NCBI RefSeq assembly: GCF_004340465.1
Contig: NZ_SLVV01000006.1
Span: 124,001 to 188,000 of the forward strand
Direction of reading: 5' to 3'
Length of the DNA stretch: 64,000 nucleotides
Source: Mesobacillus foraminis
GTDB lineage: Bacteria; Bacillota; Bacilli; Bacillales; Cytobacillaceae
Under the pieces are notes generated by a model. It was not told the DNA's origin. It saw only the letters and a list, made by a program, of their open reading frames with translations, and ran no database searches. This document shows, piece by piece, positions 1 through 7,593 of this stretch (position 1 is the first letter of the stretch; the number at the start of each line of letters is the position of its first letter). The translations under genes and the position numbers were made by a program.

Positions 1-1337
1 GAATGCACCTGATCATCATTCTCTATCTCTTTAAGGATGGATTCCGCATCCTCCAGGGAGCTTTTTTCAAGTACATCCTTCTTTGTTTCAATCACCACAA
101 CAACCTTATTCTCCTCTGCTTCCTCCTCGGCAAAGAATTCTTGTTGATAGACGTCATATGCTTTTCTTGATTCATAAGAGGTCGGGAGAGCATCAATGCC
201 TGGCACAGTAAGCTCCATATCCTTAACAGGGAGGAGTGCGGTAATTAGTAAAACGAGTGCGAGCAGTGACATGGCTGCAGGCCGCTTCATGACAAAATGG
301 GCAAATTTGCTCCAGATCCCGTCTTTATTACGGTTCGCTTTAAGGATTGGAAGGGAATGGATCTTTGGGCCGAGGACGCTTAACAGGGCAGGAAGAAACG
401 TAATGGCTGAAAGCGCGGAAACGAGGACAACGGTCATTCCCCCCAAGGCAACATTCTGGAATATGTCTATTTTAATAAACAAAAGGCCCATGAGACCGAT
501 AAAAACGCAGAGTCCTGAAAAAATGACAGACCTGCCTGCTGTTATCACCGTCACTTTGACGGCTTCCTGGGTCGATTTCTCCTTTATTTCTTCTTTAAAT
601 CGATTGATTAGCAGAAGGGCGAAATCAATGCTGAGTGCAAGGCCGATCATGGGAACAATATTCAGAATGAAAATGGTCAAGTCAAAGGAATAGCTGTAAA
701 AATAGACAATTCCCATTGTTGTAAGAATGGACAAAACACCTACAAGCAGGGGAATTCCCGCGGCAGCTAATCCTCCAAAAGCAAATATTAGTACAATCAG
801 AGCAATTGGCAAGCCAATCATTTCAGCTTTAGCGAGGTCCTCCTGGCTGGCCTGGTTTAAATCCTTAACGATCACAGGTTCGCCAGTGATTGAGACATCG
901 ATGCCTTCACTGTCTTTTAGCAAAGAACGAAGATTTGCCACATCATCTCCCATGTCCGCCGAATCTTTATCAAACGTTAACAAGCCGTAGGCCAACTTCT
1001 CCCTGAGCATTCCTTCCTGGTCAAAGGGGGTTATTATACCGTCGACTCCAGGAAGTTTCCCGGCAGAAGTGAGAGAATCCTCAATATAGGAGTGGAAATT
1101 TTCTTCACTAATATGTTCCTCTTTTTCAAATAAAACAATGATACTGGACCGAGGGTGATGAAAGTCTTTTTCGAGGAGGGTTTTTGTTTGATTATACTCA
1201 CCGTCAAATTCAAATCCATTTCCGCTGAGAACTGTCGGAAGCTTTAAGGCAAAAAATCCAAATCCCAAAATGATGAATGTCCATAAAATGATGACAGCTT
1301 TTCTGTACTGATAGACAAAAAGACCTAATCTGTTCAT
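1..1337 (-). CDS. MMPL/RND-family transporter, 3' end outside window
   Basis: Reading leftward from ATG at 1337, about 445 codons stay open to the window edge, so the C-terminal part is missing. An AGG-AGG-type site lies just upstream at 1341-1349. The protein begins MNRLGLFVYQYRKAVIILW, an N-terminal membrane helix followed by a large extracytoplasmic domain, then a block of four to five hydrophobic helices containing the MMPL-typical stretch GLALSIDFALLLINRFKEE and another helix before a second soluble domain. MMPL proteins are proton-driven exporters of lipids or drugs; B. subtilis YdfJ is the nearest type I can name. The substrate cannot be read from sequence. It appears monocistronic. 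Confidence 0.9.
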   Translation of the reverse strand, partial: MNRLGLFVYQYRKAVIILWTFIILGFGFFALKLPTVLSGNGFEFDGEYNQTKTLLEKDFHHPRSSIIVLFEKEEHISEENFHSYIEDSLTSAGKLPGVDGIITPFDQEGMLREKLAYGLLTFDKDSADMGDDVANLRSLLKDSEGIDVSITGEPVIVKDLNQASQEDLAKAEMIGLPIALIVLIFAFGGLAAAGIPLLVGVLSILTTMGIVYFYSYSFDLTIFILNIVPMIGLALSIDFALLLINRFKEEIKEKSTQEAVKVTVITAGRSVIFSGLCVFIGLMGLLFIKIDIFQNVALGGMTVVLVSALSAITFLPALLSVLGPKIHSLPILKANRNKDGIWSKFAHFVMKRPAAMSLLALVLLITALLPVKDMELTVPGIDALPTSYESRKAYDVYQQEFFAEEEAEENKVVVVIETKKDVLEKSSLEDAESILKEIENDDQVH

Positions 1338-1444
1338 AAAAAACCTCCATGACCCATTATAACCGTATCACCAATTATAGTATAAAATGTACGGAAGAAT
1401 GAACAAATAACCATTTTTTTCATGAAACTAACAAAGGCTTCCAA

Positions 1445-1482
1445 TAAAAAGCACAAGCCGGAAAGATTCCAGCTTGTGCTTT
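1445..1482 (-). terminator. Rho-independent terminator after csgA
   Basis: An 8-bp stem GCACAAGC/GCTTGTGC, extended by A-T pairs, is followed on the minus strand by a T-rich tail. It sits two bases beyond the csgA stop. Confidence 0.85.
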
Positions 1483-1483
1483 G

Positions 1484-1735
1484 TTAGAATAAAAGTTCGA
1501 ACACTTCGTTGAGCTGACGGGCCCTTTGTTCATCCTGCTCGTTTTTGGCATACTCGATTTCCCATTGGAGAATCTTGTTTAGGTAGTCATTTTGTTCGAA
1601 GGTTAAATCACGGACCAAAGCTCCCTCGGAGGAGTAATTACCATTTTCAATCATATTCATGAGCGTTACGCTGACCGGGTCTTTTTCCGTATAGTTTGAC
1701 AGGGTTTCCCTTAGATAAGCTAATGTTTTTTCCAT
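1484..1735 (-). CDS. csgA: CsgA-like sporulation protein
   Basis: This 83-residue acidic protein starts MEKTLAYLRETLSNYTEK and ends with EIEYAKNEQDEQRARQLNEV and a short hydrophobic tail, matching my memory of B. subtilis CsgA (82 aa), a sigma-G-dependent forespore protein of unknown biochemical role. The start is fixed by translational coupling: the stop of the upstream 70-residue gene and this ATG share TAATG. A terminator follows directly. Expression late in the forespore is expected from the family; I could not fit a convincing sigma-G promoter upstream of the pair. Confidence 0.8.
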   Translation of the reverse strand: MEKTLAYLRETLSNYTEKDPVSVTLMNMIENGNYSSEGALVRDLTFEQNDYLNKILQWEIEYAKNEQDEQRARQLNEVFELLF

Positions 1736-1944
1736 TATTCTTTCCGCTCCTCAAAGTAATCCCGGAATCTTTCAGTGTCAGTCAGCTCAGTGTTTCGATA
1801 GTAGGGATTATCGACTGTTGAGTCCTTAGGGTCCAAATTGGTTTTAATGACAAGAGTTGGTTTTGGCGTGGCATTTGCGATTAGGCGGTCTTCCAATTCA
1901 TCGAAGTCCGGCATCTTCTTGCTGCCTGGTCTTATTGGCTCCAT
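1735..1944 (-). CDS. Small protein coupled to csgA (YbxH position)
   Basis: About 69 residues, charged and without membrane segments, beginning MEPIRPGSKKMPDFDELEDR. The longer frame from GTG at 1953 overlaps the ribosome site AGGAGG (1953-1958), so ATG at 1944, eight bases downstream, is the likely start. It is first gene of a two-gene unit with csgA, overlapping it by one base. In B. subtilis the gene before csgA is ybxH; I infer positional correspondence, not proven homology. Function unknown; forespore expression is the contextual guess. Confidence 0.75.
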   Translation of the reverse strand: MEPIRPGSKKMPDFDELEDRLIANATPKPTLVIKTNLDPKDSTVDNPYYRNTELTDTERFRDYFEERKE

Positions 1945-2056
1945 TCCCAGCACCTCCTGATCTTAATTTGCCGTGTAACCCTTCAAAATATGTATAGGCT
2001 CTGAACATGCGGTTTCAACATAGGATAAAAAAACTAATAAAAGGGAGGCTAGAGGT

Positions 2057-2503
2057 GTGTATCCGTATTATGACTACCGTATGCAATACAGGCAAAACGA
2101 AAAGCTGGTCAGAGACCTGCAGAGGGCAATAAATGGTGAATACAGCGCCGTACAATGCTATGAGAGACTGGCCATTTTAGCGAAGTCTGCACAGGAAAAA
2201 AAGCAGATCCAGGAGATCAGGCAGGATGAAGCAAGGCATTTACGGGAATTTTCCCAATTTTATCGGCAGCTGACTGGAAGACAGCCGACACCGAAACTGA
2301 GTGAAGAATGTCCGGAAAACTATCGAAGAGGGCTTGAATTTGCCTTTAGAGATGAACAGGAAACGGTTGATTTTTACCTGGATATCGCTGAAGAGAGCCA
2401 GGACCCGGCAATACAGAGGGCTTTTCGCAGAGCAGCAGCAGACGAGCAGCAACATGCCGTCTGGTTTTTGTACTATCTTACGGGGCAGGGGAGGCAGTCC
2501 TAG
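2057..2503 (+). CDS. Ferritin-like / rubrerythrin-fold protein
   Basis: 148 residues from a GTG start, eight bases after AAGGGAGG. Two helix-pair halves each carry metal-ligand motifs of the ferritin-like diiron fold: E...Y in INGEYSAVQCYERL and EARH near residue 60, then DEQETVDFY near 100 and DEQQHAVWF near 130. The N-terminus is rich in Tyr, Arg and Gln, as in several Bacillus spore-associated ferritin-like proteins. Likely a small diiron or iron-handling protein; the redox reaction is not defined by sequence. It is divergent from the csgA pair and followed by its own terminator. Confidence 0.8.
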   Translation: MYPYYDYRMQYRQNEKLVRDLQRAINGEYSAVQCYERLAILAKSAQEKKQIQEIRQDEARHLREFSQFYRQLTGRQPTPKLSEECPENYRRGLEFAFRDEQETVDFYLDIAEESQDPAIQRAFRRAAADEQQHAVWFLYYLTGQGRQS

Positions 2504-2532
2504 AGTGGACTGCATAGAAGAAGCTATTTGAT

Positions 2533-2568
2533 AGGTCACCTAAGACTTGCTGACCTGTTTTTTTCTTT
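2533..2568 (+). terminator. Rho-independent terminator after ferritin-like gene
   Basis: Stem AGGTCA/TGACCT with a 12-base loop and a run of T. Confidence 0.8.
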
Positions 2569-2668
2569 TTAAGATAAACCTGCATCATTCATTCACATAA
2601 AAAGAATTTGTATGATAAAATAAAAGAATGTTGACAGGGGTAGGAATATAGCGAAATCTATCGAACGA

Positions 2669-2699
2669 CTATCACTAAGATAGTGACTTGCTAGCAAGT
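2669..2699. promoter_or_regulatory. Adjacent dyads before small DNA-binding-like gene
   Basis: Two inverted repeats lie side by side: ACTATC-actaa-GATAGT (2669-2684) and the perfect 14-bp palindrome ACTTGCTAGCAAGT (2686-2699). They end 26 bases before the ATG at 2725. Their position suits an operator or leader structure; autoregulation by the following small protein is inference. Confidence 0.45.
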
Positions 2700-2724
2700 G
2701 CTGCGCAGAGAGGTGACAGATCAA

Positions 2725-2919
2725 ATGGCTGATAATGGAAGAATCCAGCTGAATGTCAGAGTTACAAAAGAAACATCAGATAAATTAGATGAAATTGTTG
2801 AATATTATCAGGATAACACAAAGATTGGCAGAATATATAAAGGCGATGTCTTAACCGACATCATCGAAAAGTCATATGAAGTTATGCTAAAACAAAAAAA
2901 ATCGAGAATCAGAATTTAA
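2725..2919 (+). CDS. Small basic protein, possible ribbon-helix-helix regulator
   Basis: 64 residues from ATG 2725, eight bases after GAGGTGA; the longer frame from GTG 2698 runs through both the dyads and the ribosome site and is not preferred. The pattern beta-strand (RIQLNVRVTKET), helix (SDKLDEIVEYY), then a second helix (KGDVLTDIIEKSYEVML) and basic tail resembles MetJ/Arc/CopG-type DNA-binding proteins, with an unusual 12-residue insertion between the helices. Family assignment is by pattern only. A terminator follows at 2935-2962. Confidence 0.65.
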   Translation: MADNGRIQLNVRVTKETSDKLDEIVEYYQDNTKIGRIYKGDVLTDIIEKSYEVMLKQKKSRIRI

Positions 2920-2934
2920 TCTGGCTGTATATTT

Positions 2935-2962
2935 ATGGATGTCTTAAATGGCATCCATTTTT
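2935..2962 (+). terminator. Terminator after small RHH-like gene
   Basis: Stem ATGGATG/CATCCAT then a T run. Confidence 0.8.
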
Positions 2963-3316
2963 ATTTGCTGATTTAAAATTAAAGATTACGCTGCTTTGCA
3001 GAAAACAGGATGCCGGAGGGTTTCTGGATGCAATACGGCTCAAAAATAACCTGCAAGGATAAACTTGCCGTGAGTATCTTGTCCGTCAGCTCTCTTTAAC
3101 TAACTGGATAAGGGCAGTTTAGTGGGAACGGAGTTATAACGTGTTTAAGTAAAATTATAAATTTAACATAAAAGTTAAAAAAGTTCCACCTTTTTTTAGT
3201 TTTTTCACAGAATTGATTAAAGATTTTGTCAGGAATTTGAACAATTTTTATTGCGTTGGATATATGAATGCGGTATCATTGCCTTAACAAATAATTGAAA
3301 TTAGGGGCTGAATGAA
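2963..3316. other. Intergenic stretch with one doubtful mini-ORF
   Basis: No established gene. A 23-codon frame at 3028-3099 (start MQYGSKITCKDK) has GGAGGG seven bases upstream of its ATG, but nothing else supports it. The last 150 bases are AT-rich and probably hold the promoter of the 75-residue membrane protein gene. Confidence 0.4.
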
Positions 3317-3544
3317 ATGGTTCGTATGTCTTTTGCTGGTATAGGTGGATTTATTCTCGTGTTTATTGAATCGTATATCGTTATGCAGCTAAAAGGCTAT
3401 CATACCATTGAATTTGGCGGGATTTCTCCATTTATCAGTGTGTGGGCAATGAACTTCTTCCTGCTGTTCTCCATCCTTACTCAAGTTAAGAACTGGTATC
3501 TTGAAAAAGAAGAGACGCGTGAAGAAAGCTATGGAGAAAGATAA
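3317..3544 (+). CDS. Small two-helix membrane protein, unknown function
   Basis: 75 residues: a hydrophobic N-terminal helix (AGIGGFILVFIESYIVMQL), a short loop, a second helix (FISVWAMNFFLLFSILTQV) and a charged acidic C-terminus (EKEETREES). I do not recognise the family. The ribosome site is weak (AGGGG). It stands alone and is followed by a clear terminator at 3558-3588. Confidence 0.6.
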   Translation: MVRMSFAGIGGFILVFIESYIVMQLKGYHTIEFGGISPFISVWAMNFFLLFSILTQVKNWYLEKEETREESYGER

Positions 3545-3557
3545 CTTTAGTATCTAG

Positions 3558-3588
3558 AAAGGTTTCCCGGTAATGGGGAACCTTTTTT
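3558..3588 (+). terminator. Terminator after small membrane protein gene
   Basis: Stem AAGGTTTCCC/GGGGAACCTT followed by six T. Confidence 0.85.
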
Positions 3589-3668
3589 GCGTTTTATGGA
3601 GCGGAAGGCAGTATAGTAAAATTAGTGATCGACTGATTAAGGGTTTTTTATAGGGGGATTGTGAAATA

Positions 3669-3791
3669 AGTCCGCGAAGGGCAAGGGGCCAAGCAGGCTT
3701 TGGAGACCCGAAAGAGTTCCACAAGTTAAAAGAGCTTACCAGAATGGGAACTGAAATTGGTGGCTGCACTCAAAAAAAAACAGCTCCATAA
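3669..3791 (+). pseudogene. Small basic ORF lacking a usable start
   Basis: Forty codons encode SPRRARGQAGFGDPKEFHKL and continue with ELTRMGTEIGGCTQKKTAP, a Gly/Lys/Arg-rich composition typical of small Bacillus spore-type proteins and unlike random intergenic DNA. No ATG, GTG or TTG exists in frame after the preceding stop. GTG AAA at 3661 is one base out of frame, and one extra A in the following A run would join them, so a frameshift or base-calling error is possible. AGGGGG lies just upstream. Product unknown. Confidence 0.35.
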
Positions 3792-3808
3792 GCAATAAAT
3801 GGAACTGT
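3772..3808 (-). terminator. Terminator for the 50-codon minus-strand gene
   Basis: Stem CAGTTCCAT/ATGGAGCTG (one G-T pair) followed on the minus strand by nine T. Confidence 0.85.
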
Positions 3809-3829
3809 CAATCAGTCAAATAAAAATGA

Positions 3830-3982
3830 TTAGGCTTCGTTATCCTCTCTTTCACTATCTTCAGCAACCGCACGCAAGCCTTTGTAAAACAGCTCATCGC
3901 TGCAGACAAGACTGTGGTTTTCTTCATTCAAGTTTGTTGTATCTGCAGCCGATCCTTCTATTTTCTCCCGATGTTCGTTCAA
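3830..3982 (-). CDS. Small acidic protein of 50 residues, TTG start
   Basis: The frame starts TTG at 3982, eight bases after AAGGAG (3991-3996), and reads MNEHREKIEGSAADTTNLNE, then ENHSLVCSDELFYKGLRAVA, then EDSEREDNEA. A strong terminator lies 21 bases past the stop. Ribosome site, acidic composition and terminator together make it a credible gene even though it is too short for most gene finders. No family recognised; no membrane segment. It converges on the broken small ORF at 3669-3791. Confidence 0.6.
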   Translation of the reverse strand: MNEHREKIEGSAADTTNLNEENHSLVCSDELFYKGLRAVAEDSEREDNEA

Positions 3983-4102
3983 TGCAAACACTCCTTTCTT
4001 TTACAGGTACTTTTCCCTATAATGCCTAAGTTACGCATAAATCGTTATTGCGAAGTGAATTAGGCCAAACTGGGAAGGAAAAAGATGCTAAGGAGGATCG
4101 TG

Positions 4103-4351
4103 ATGAGAAATTGTAAATTAGAGGATTTGTTTGAGCAGGCTGGCTGGAGTGCAGTATACGAGAAACACCATTATAAAATTTGGATTACAGGCATCATGGA
4201 TCACCAGGATGAGGATTTAATGCATGCTTTTCTTGATTCCTATTCACCTGAGGACTCGGAAAAGATTTGTTTTGATGAGCTGGCTTTTCATTATAAAATA
4301 TTTAAAAACATATACGAAAAAAACAGCCTCAATCTCTTTTCTTGGAACTGA
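4103..4351 (+). CDS. Hypothetical protein, 82 residues
   Basis: ATG 4103 lies six bases after AGGAGG (4091-4096); the longer frame from 4085 starts inside the Shine-Dalgarno region. Sequence MRNCKLEDLFEQAGWSAVYE followed by aromatic and acidic segments predicts a small soluble alpha/beta protein. I do not recognise it. It precedes the DNA glycosylase gene by 54 bases and could be cotranscribed with it. Confidence 0.65.
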   Translation: MRNCKLEDLFEQAGWSAVYEKHHYKIWITGIMDHQDEDLMHAFLDSYSPEDSEKICFDELAFHYKIFKNIYEKNSLNLFSWN

Positions 4352-4405
4352 CAAACGAATTATTTTACAATGGTTGTCTAAAGGTAAGTGTTGGGAGGCA
4401 TGAAA

Positions 4406-4909
4406 ATGGAGGGAATCGGGGATCACCTGAGAAAGGGACTGGACATTGTTTTTATCGGATTTAATCCAAGCATCAGGTCAGGGGAAACGGGGCACCATTA
4501 TGCAAATCCAAACAACCGCTTTTGGAAAATCCTTTTTGAGGCAGGGCTGACTTCCCGTAAATATGATCCTGTTGAAGATTATACATTACTGGACATTGGC
4601 TACGGATTAACCAATATTGTTGCCCGGCCGACAAAGGCGGCAGACGAAATTACGAAAGAAGAGTATCGGGAAGGCCGAGCTGAACTGCGAAAAAAGCTCG
4701 AATTCTATCGTCCCAGGATTGCCTGCTTTGTGGGAAAAGGGGTGTACCAGGAATACAGCGGCAAAAAGTCGGTAGAGTGGGGGCCGCAAGAGGAATCCAC
4801 AGTGCATGGAACCACCGATTTTGTTGCTCCGTCTTCAAGCGGGCTTGTCAGAATGAAGCTGGATGAAATTGTAGAGATCTACCGCCAGCTAGTCCCTTTA
4901 AAAAAATAA
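4406..4909 (+). CDS. mug: Mug/TDG-family G:T/U mismatch DNA glycosylase
   Basis: 167 residues in the uracil-DNA-glycosylase fold, removing U or T mispaired with G and etheno-C in family members. Seen: active-site motif I GFNPS (GINPG in E. coli Mug) near residue 18, the segment HHYANPNNRFWKIL, and motif II PSSSGLV near residue 145, whose Ser/Gly loop inserts into the DNA minor groove in this family. ATG 4406 is chosen because GGGAGG (4393-4398) lies seven bases upstream and abuts the alternative ATG 4400. Single-domain length fits the family. Confidence 0.88.
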   Translation: MEGIGDHLRKGLDIVFIGFNPSIRSGETGHHYANPNNRFWKILFEAGLTSRKYDPVEDYTLLDIGYGLTNIVARPTKAADEITKEEYREGRAELRKKLEFYRPRIACFVGKGVYQEYSGKKSVEWGPQEESTVHGTTDFVAPSSSGLVRMKLDEIVEIYRQLVPLKK

Positions 4910-5028
4910 AGACCCAGCAGTAATCCCTGCTGGGTGAACTTATGTAATAAAATCCCGCAAAAGCAGGGCCCCTTCCGTCCGTACAGTGGTTAAGTGTCCC
5001 GCAACAAGCGAATGTTCGGAAGGGGCAT
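4901..5028 (-). ncRNA. Candidate structured small RNA
   Basis: On the minus strand an extended -10 (TGATATACT, 5033-5041) would start a transcript near 5027. It opens with a 10-bp perfect stem GCCCCTTCCG/CGGAAGGGGC (5017-5026 with 4968-4977), has a second small hairpin near 4953-4967, and ends in a 9-bp hairpin ACCCAGCAG/CTGCTGGGT (4912-4935) followed by a T-rich tail. No ORF follows on this strand, so the terminator has no other obvious client. Length would be about 125 nt. The -35 is poor. Confidence 0.5.
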
Positions 5029-5259
5029 TTATAGTATATCACATATCGCATGGAGAAATACAGCCAATTCGGTGTAATAGACCTTGCCGAAGTTCAGCCT
5101 TAATTTCGGCAGTTGTGCTATTTATCCACAAAAGTCTTTATGATGCAATTTCAATGGATACTGTGCCCCGCTGGTTAATAACTTAAAAGCATCGTGCTTT
5201 TATTTTTAATAGAAATAATGGTATGATAGCTGTGATTTAAAAACAAGGAGATGATTTGG

Positions 5260-5697
5260 ATGGCTAAAAAAGGTTACATACAAATGCAAAACGGAGACAA
5301 AATCGAATTTGAATTATACCCAAATGAAGCGCCTGGCACAGTCGCAAACTTTGAAAAACTTGCGAATGAAGGATTCTATAATGGAGTAACTTTCCACAGG
5401 GTAATCCCAGGTTTTGTATCTCAGGGTGGAGACCCAACAGGTACTGGAGCAGGTGGGCCTGGCTATACAATTAAATGCGAAACAGAAGGTAATCCACATA
5501 AGCATGTAGAGGGCAGCCTTTCCATGGCTCATGCAGGAAAGGATACAGGAGGAAGTCAGTTCTTTATTGTACACGAGCCTCAGCCTCATCTAAATGGAGT
5601 ACATACAGTGTTTGGTAAGGTTACATCAGGTATGGATACAGTTAAGGCTATGAAAAATGGAGATACAATGGAAAAGGTAGAAGTAATGGATGCCTAA
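5260..5697 (+). CDS. ppiB: Cyclophilin-type peptidyl-prolyl isomerase
   Basis: 145 residues, cytoplasmic, no signal peptide. It catalyses cis-trans isomerisation of X-Pro bonds. Seen: the catalytic [19 protein letters not shown] segment, the GSQFF substrate-pocket motif and the [12 protein letters not shown] hydrophobic wall. ATG 5260 is preferred, nine bases after AAGGAG (5245-5250); the frame-first ATG 5251 touches the ribosome site. The promoter before it is plausible (TATGAT near 5221). A terminator closes the single-gene unit. Confidence 0.95.
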   Translation: MAKKGYIQMQNGDKIEFELYPNEAPGTVANFEKLANEGFYNGVTFHRVIPGFVSQGGDPTGTGAGGPGYTIKCETEGNPHKHVEGSLSMAHAGKDTGGSQFFIVHEPQPHLNGVHTVFGKVTSGMDTVKAMKNGDTMEKVEVMDA

Positions 5698-5708
5698 GTG
5701 GCAATCAC

Positions 5709-5739
5709 GAGTAGAGGAGAAATCCTCTGCTCTTTTTTT
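5709..5739 (+). terminator. Terminator after ppiB
   Basis: Stem GAGTAGAGGA/TCCTCTGCTC with GAAA loop and seven T. Confidence 0.9.
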
Positions 5740-6050
5740 CTGTTTAAGTGCCTCCTGTCACGGTTTAAGGGAGCTCTCCATGTGTAAAAGGAGGACAGAG
5801 ACCAAGTGGAGGGCATTCGAGGTGAAAATTTATGTTCATTGAGAAAGCTTTTACTGAAGAGGACAGGTGCAAGGCGGATAAGTATAAAACAGGATAAACA
5901 TGAAGAAAGGCTGAAATAGTTTTTAGAAAGGATGAGTAGAGGTAAATGAAAGAAGCGCTTAGGCGCGGAAGGGATTGTTAAGTGAAAATAGTTATATTTC
6001 TTTAAGTTAGCACTTGTGTTTTCAGAAAGTTCAAAATAGAATAAAGATAG
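5740..6050. other. Gene-less stretch
   Basis: No convincing gene. Short plus-strand frames after AAGGAGG and GAGGTGA (around 5802 and 5832) are 20-40 codons with no recognisable pattern, and the open minus-strand frame has no ribosome site. Confidence 0.4.
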
Positions 6051-6070
6051 CATACCTACTGGTTAGTATG
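6051..6070. promoter_or_regulatory. TetR-type operator upstream of acyl-CoA operon
   Basis: The interrupted palindrome ATACnnACnnGTnnGTAT, with flanking C/G also symmetric, has the half-site spacing of TetR-family operators controlling acyl-CoA catabolic genes. It lies about 300 bases before the first SDR gene. No TetR gene is in the window, so the cognate repressor is unknown. Confidence 0.55.
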
Positions 6071-6124
6071 TAGGCTAACTTGCTCTTGGTTCTTATTTGA
6101 ATATTTAACAAATTTGCTTATGAT

Positions 6125-6307
6125 GTGCTTTACCAACCTCTTGATCCTTATAAGGGAAAATCATTTCGGTCTGATCCACACCCTATGAAAAACAGGTTTT
6201 CCGTTGAAAGTAAACATGGCGGACCTCCACCCGGAAAGCTTTGGGACGCTCGGGATCATGAAAAAAAGCACCATATTAAATCTGTTCATGGGTCATCTAT
6301 AGTTTAG
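6125..6307 (+). CDS. Doubtful small ORF ahead of the SDR operon
   Basis: Sixty codons from GTG with no ribosome site; product MLYQPLDPYKGKSFRSDPHP and a His/Gly/Pro-rich tail. It lies between the operator and the first SDR gene, so it may just be leader sequence. No family recognised. Confidence 0.25.
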   Translation: MLYQPLDPYKGKSFRSDPHPMKNRFSVESKHGGPPPGKLWDARDHEKKHHIKSVHGSSIV

Positions 6308-6355
6308 ACCGTTCATATAATTTAGGTAGTTTACTAGAGTGAAGGAGGAAAAGGC

Positions 6356-7120
6356 ATGGAGGGAAGGTTTTCTGGAAAAGTAGCTTTTGTAACAGGGGGA
6401 AGCAGAGGAATTGGCAAAGGCATTGTAGAAATGTTTGCGCAGGAGGGGGCCAAGGTTGCCTTCATTGATCTGAACGAGGAAGCCCTCAGCGAAACGACAG
6501 CAGAATTGCGGGAACGAGGGTATGAAGTATTTTCTAAGGTTGCGAGTGTGACCAATGCCGAGCAGGTAGAGGCAGCTGTAAAGGAAATTAATGAAACATT
6601 AGGTTCCATTGATATTTTGGTGAACAATGCGGGAGTTATTAAGGACAATCTTCTGTTTAAAATGACTGACAGTGACTGGGAAACGGTAATGGATGTCCAT
6701 TTAAAAGGTTCCTTCCTTGCGACCCGGGCGGTTCAAAAGTACATGGTGGACAAAAAATATGGACGGATCATCAATATTTCGTCTACATCTGCCCTTGGAA
6801 ACAGAGGGCAGGCAAACTATGCAACGGCCAAGGCAGGCTTGCAGGGATTTACCAAGACCCTGGCGATTGAACTTGGAAAATACGGAATTACAACCAATTC
6901 AGTGGCACCTGGCTTTATTGAAACGGATATGACAAGGGAAACGGCAAGAAGGATCGGCATTTCCTTTGATGATTTGGTAAAGGCAAGCGTTGCACAAATA
7001 CCAGTCGGCCGGAGCGGGAAACCAGAGGATATTGCCAATGCTGTTGCATTTTTTGCAGATGAGAAATCATCTTTCGTCAATGGCCAGGTCATTTATGTCG
7101 CTGGGGGGCCAAAAACCTGA
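6356..7120 (+). CDS. SDR-family oxidoreductase (FabG-like)
   Basis: 254 residues; classical short-chain dehydrogenase using NAD(P). Seen: cofactor motif TGGSRGIGKG near residue 13, NNAG near 90, and the catalytic set S142, Y155 and K159 in NYATAKAG. ATG 6356 lies seven bases after AAGGAGG. It opens a tight cluster followed by two hotdog proteins, an acyl-CoA dehydrogenase and a second SDR, so oxidation of a hydroxyacyl-CoA or reduction of a ketoacyl-CoA is likely rather than fatty-acid synthesis. Substrate unknown. Confidence 0.85.
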   Translation: MEGRFSGKVAFVTGGSRGIGKGIVEMFAQEGAKVAFIDLNEEALSETTAELRERGYEVFSKVASVTNAEQVEAAVKEINETLGSIDILVNNAGVIKDNLLFKMTDSDWETVMDVHLKGSFLATRAVQKYMVDKKYGRIINISSTSALGNRGQANYATAKAGLQGFTKTLAIELGKYGITTNSVAPGFIETDMTRETARRIGISFDDLVKASVAQIPVGRSGKPEDIANAVAFFADEKSSFVNGQVIYVAGGPKT

Positions 7121-7143
7121 AAATAAAAGTGAGGGAGGAAAAC

Positions 7144-7593
7144 ATGTTGAAGGATTTGATTGGAAAAGCCTCAATCAAGGTTAAAAATACGGTTGAACGC
7201 GGTGCGGTAAAAAAGTTCGCCGAAGCCATCGGTGACATGCATCCGATCTATATCGATGAGGAAACAGGAAAAAGGTCCAGATACCAGGTAAATATTGCTC
7301 CGCCGACATACCCCAGGGTGTTCGATTACGGTCATATAGATGGCTTGAAGCTGCCGAACAAGGGACTGATCCATGGGGAGGAGGCCTATCATTATGAACG
7401 GCCGCTTTTAGTAGGTGAGGATGTCTACTGCTATACAAAAATCACGGATTACTATGAAAAAAATGGCGCCCATGGCGAAATGGGTTTTCTCGTGCTGGAA
7501 AACAATGGCGAGGACAGAAATGGAAGAACGATTTTCACTTCAAAATCTGTAGTCATTATAACAGAAGCCGTCAGGAGGCTGCTGAAGCTATGA
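7144..7593 (+). CDS. MaoC-type hotdog subunit lacking the catalytic His
   Basis: 149 residues from ATG 7144, downstream of AGGGAGG. It looks like the N-terminal hotdog of bacterial FAS1-type dehydratases (HadA/HadC-like): AEAIGDMHPIY followed by APPTYPRVFDYG. Where catalytic hydratases have D-x-N-P-x-H, this protein has D31-M-H-P-I-Y36, so the general-base His is replaced by Tyr. Together with a four-base overlap with the next gene this points to a structural or substrate-binding subunit of a heterodimer. Length is that of a single hotdog. Confidence 0.8.
   Translation: MLKDLIGKASIKVKNTVERGAVKKFAEAIGDMHPIYIDEETGKRSRYQVNIAPPTYPRVFDYGHIDGLKLPNKGLIHGEEAYHYERPLLVGEDVYCYTKITDYYEKNGAHGEMGFLVLENNGEDRNGRTIFTSKSVVIITEAVRRLLKL

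Noticed and set aside
2240-2539. 99-codon minus-strand frame opposite the ferritin-like gene
   Set aside because: Antisense shadow; no ribosome site and the plus-strand product has clear family motifs.
5694-6053. 119-codon minus-strand frame after ppiB
   Set aside because: No ribosome site, runs through the ppiB terminator, and no recognisable pattern.
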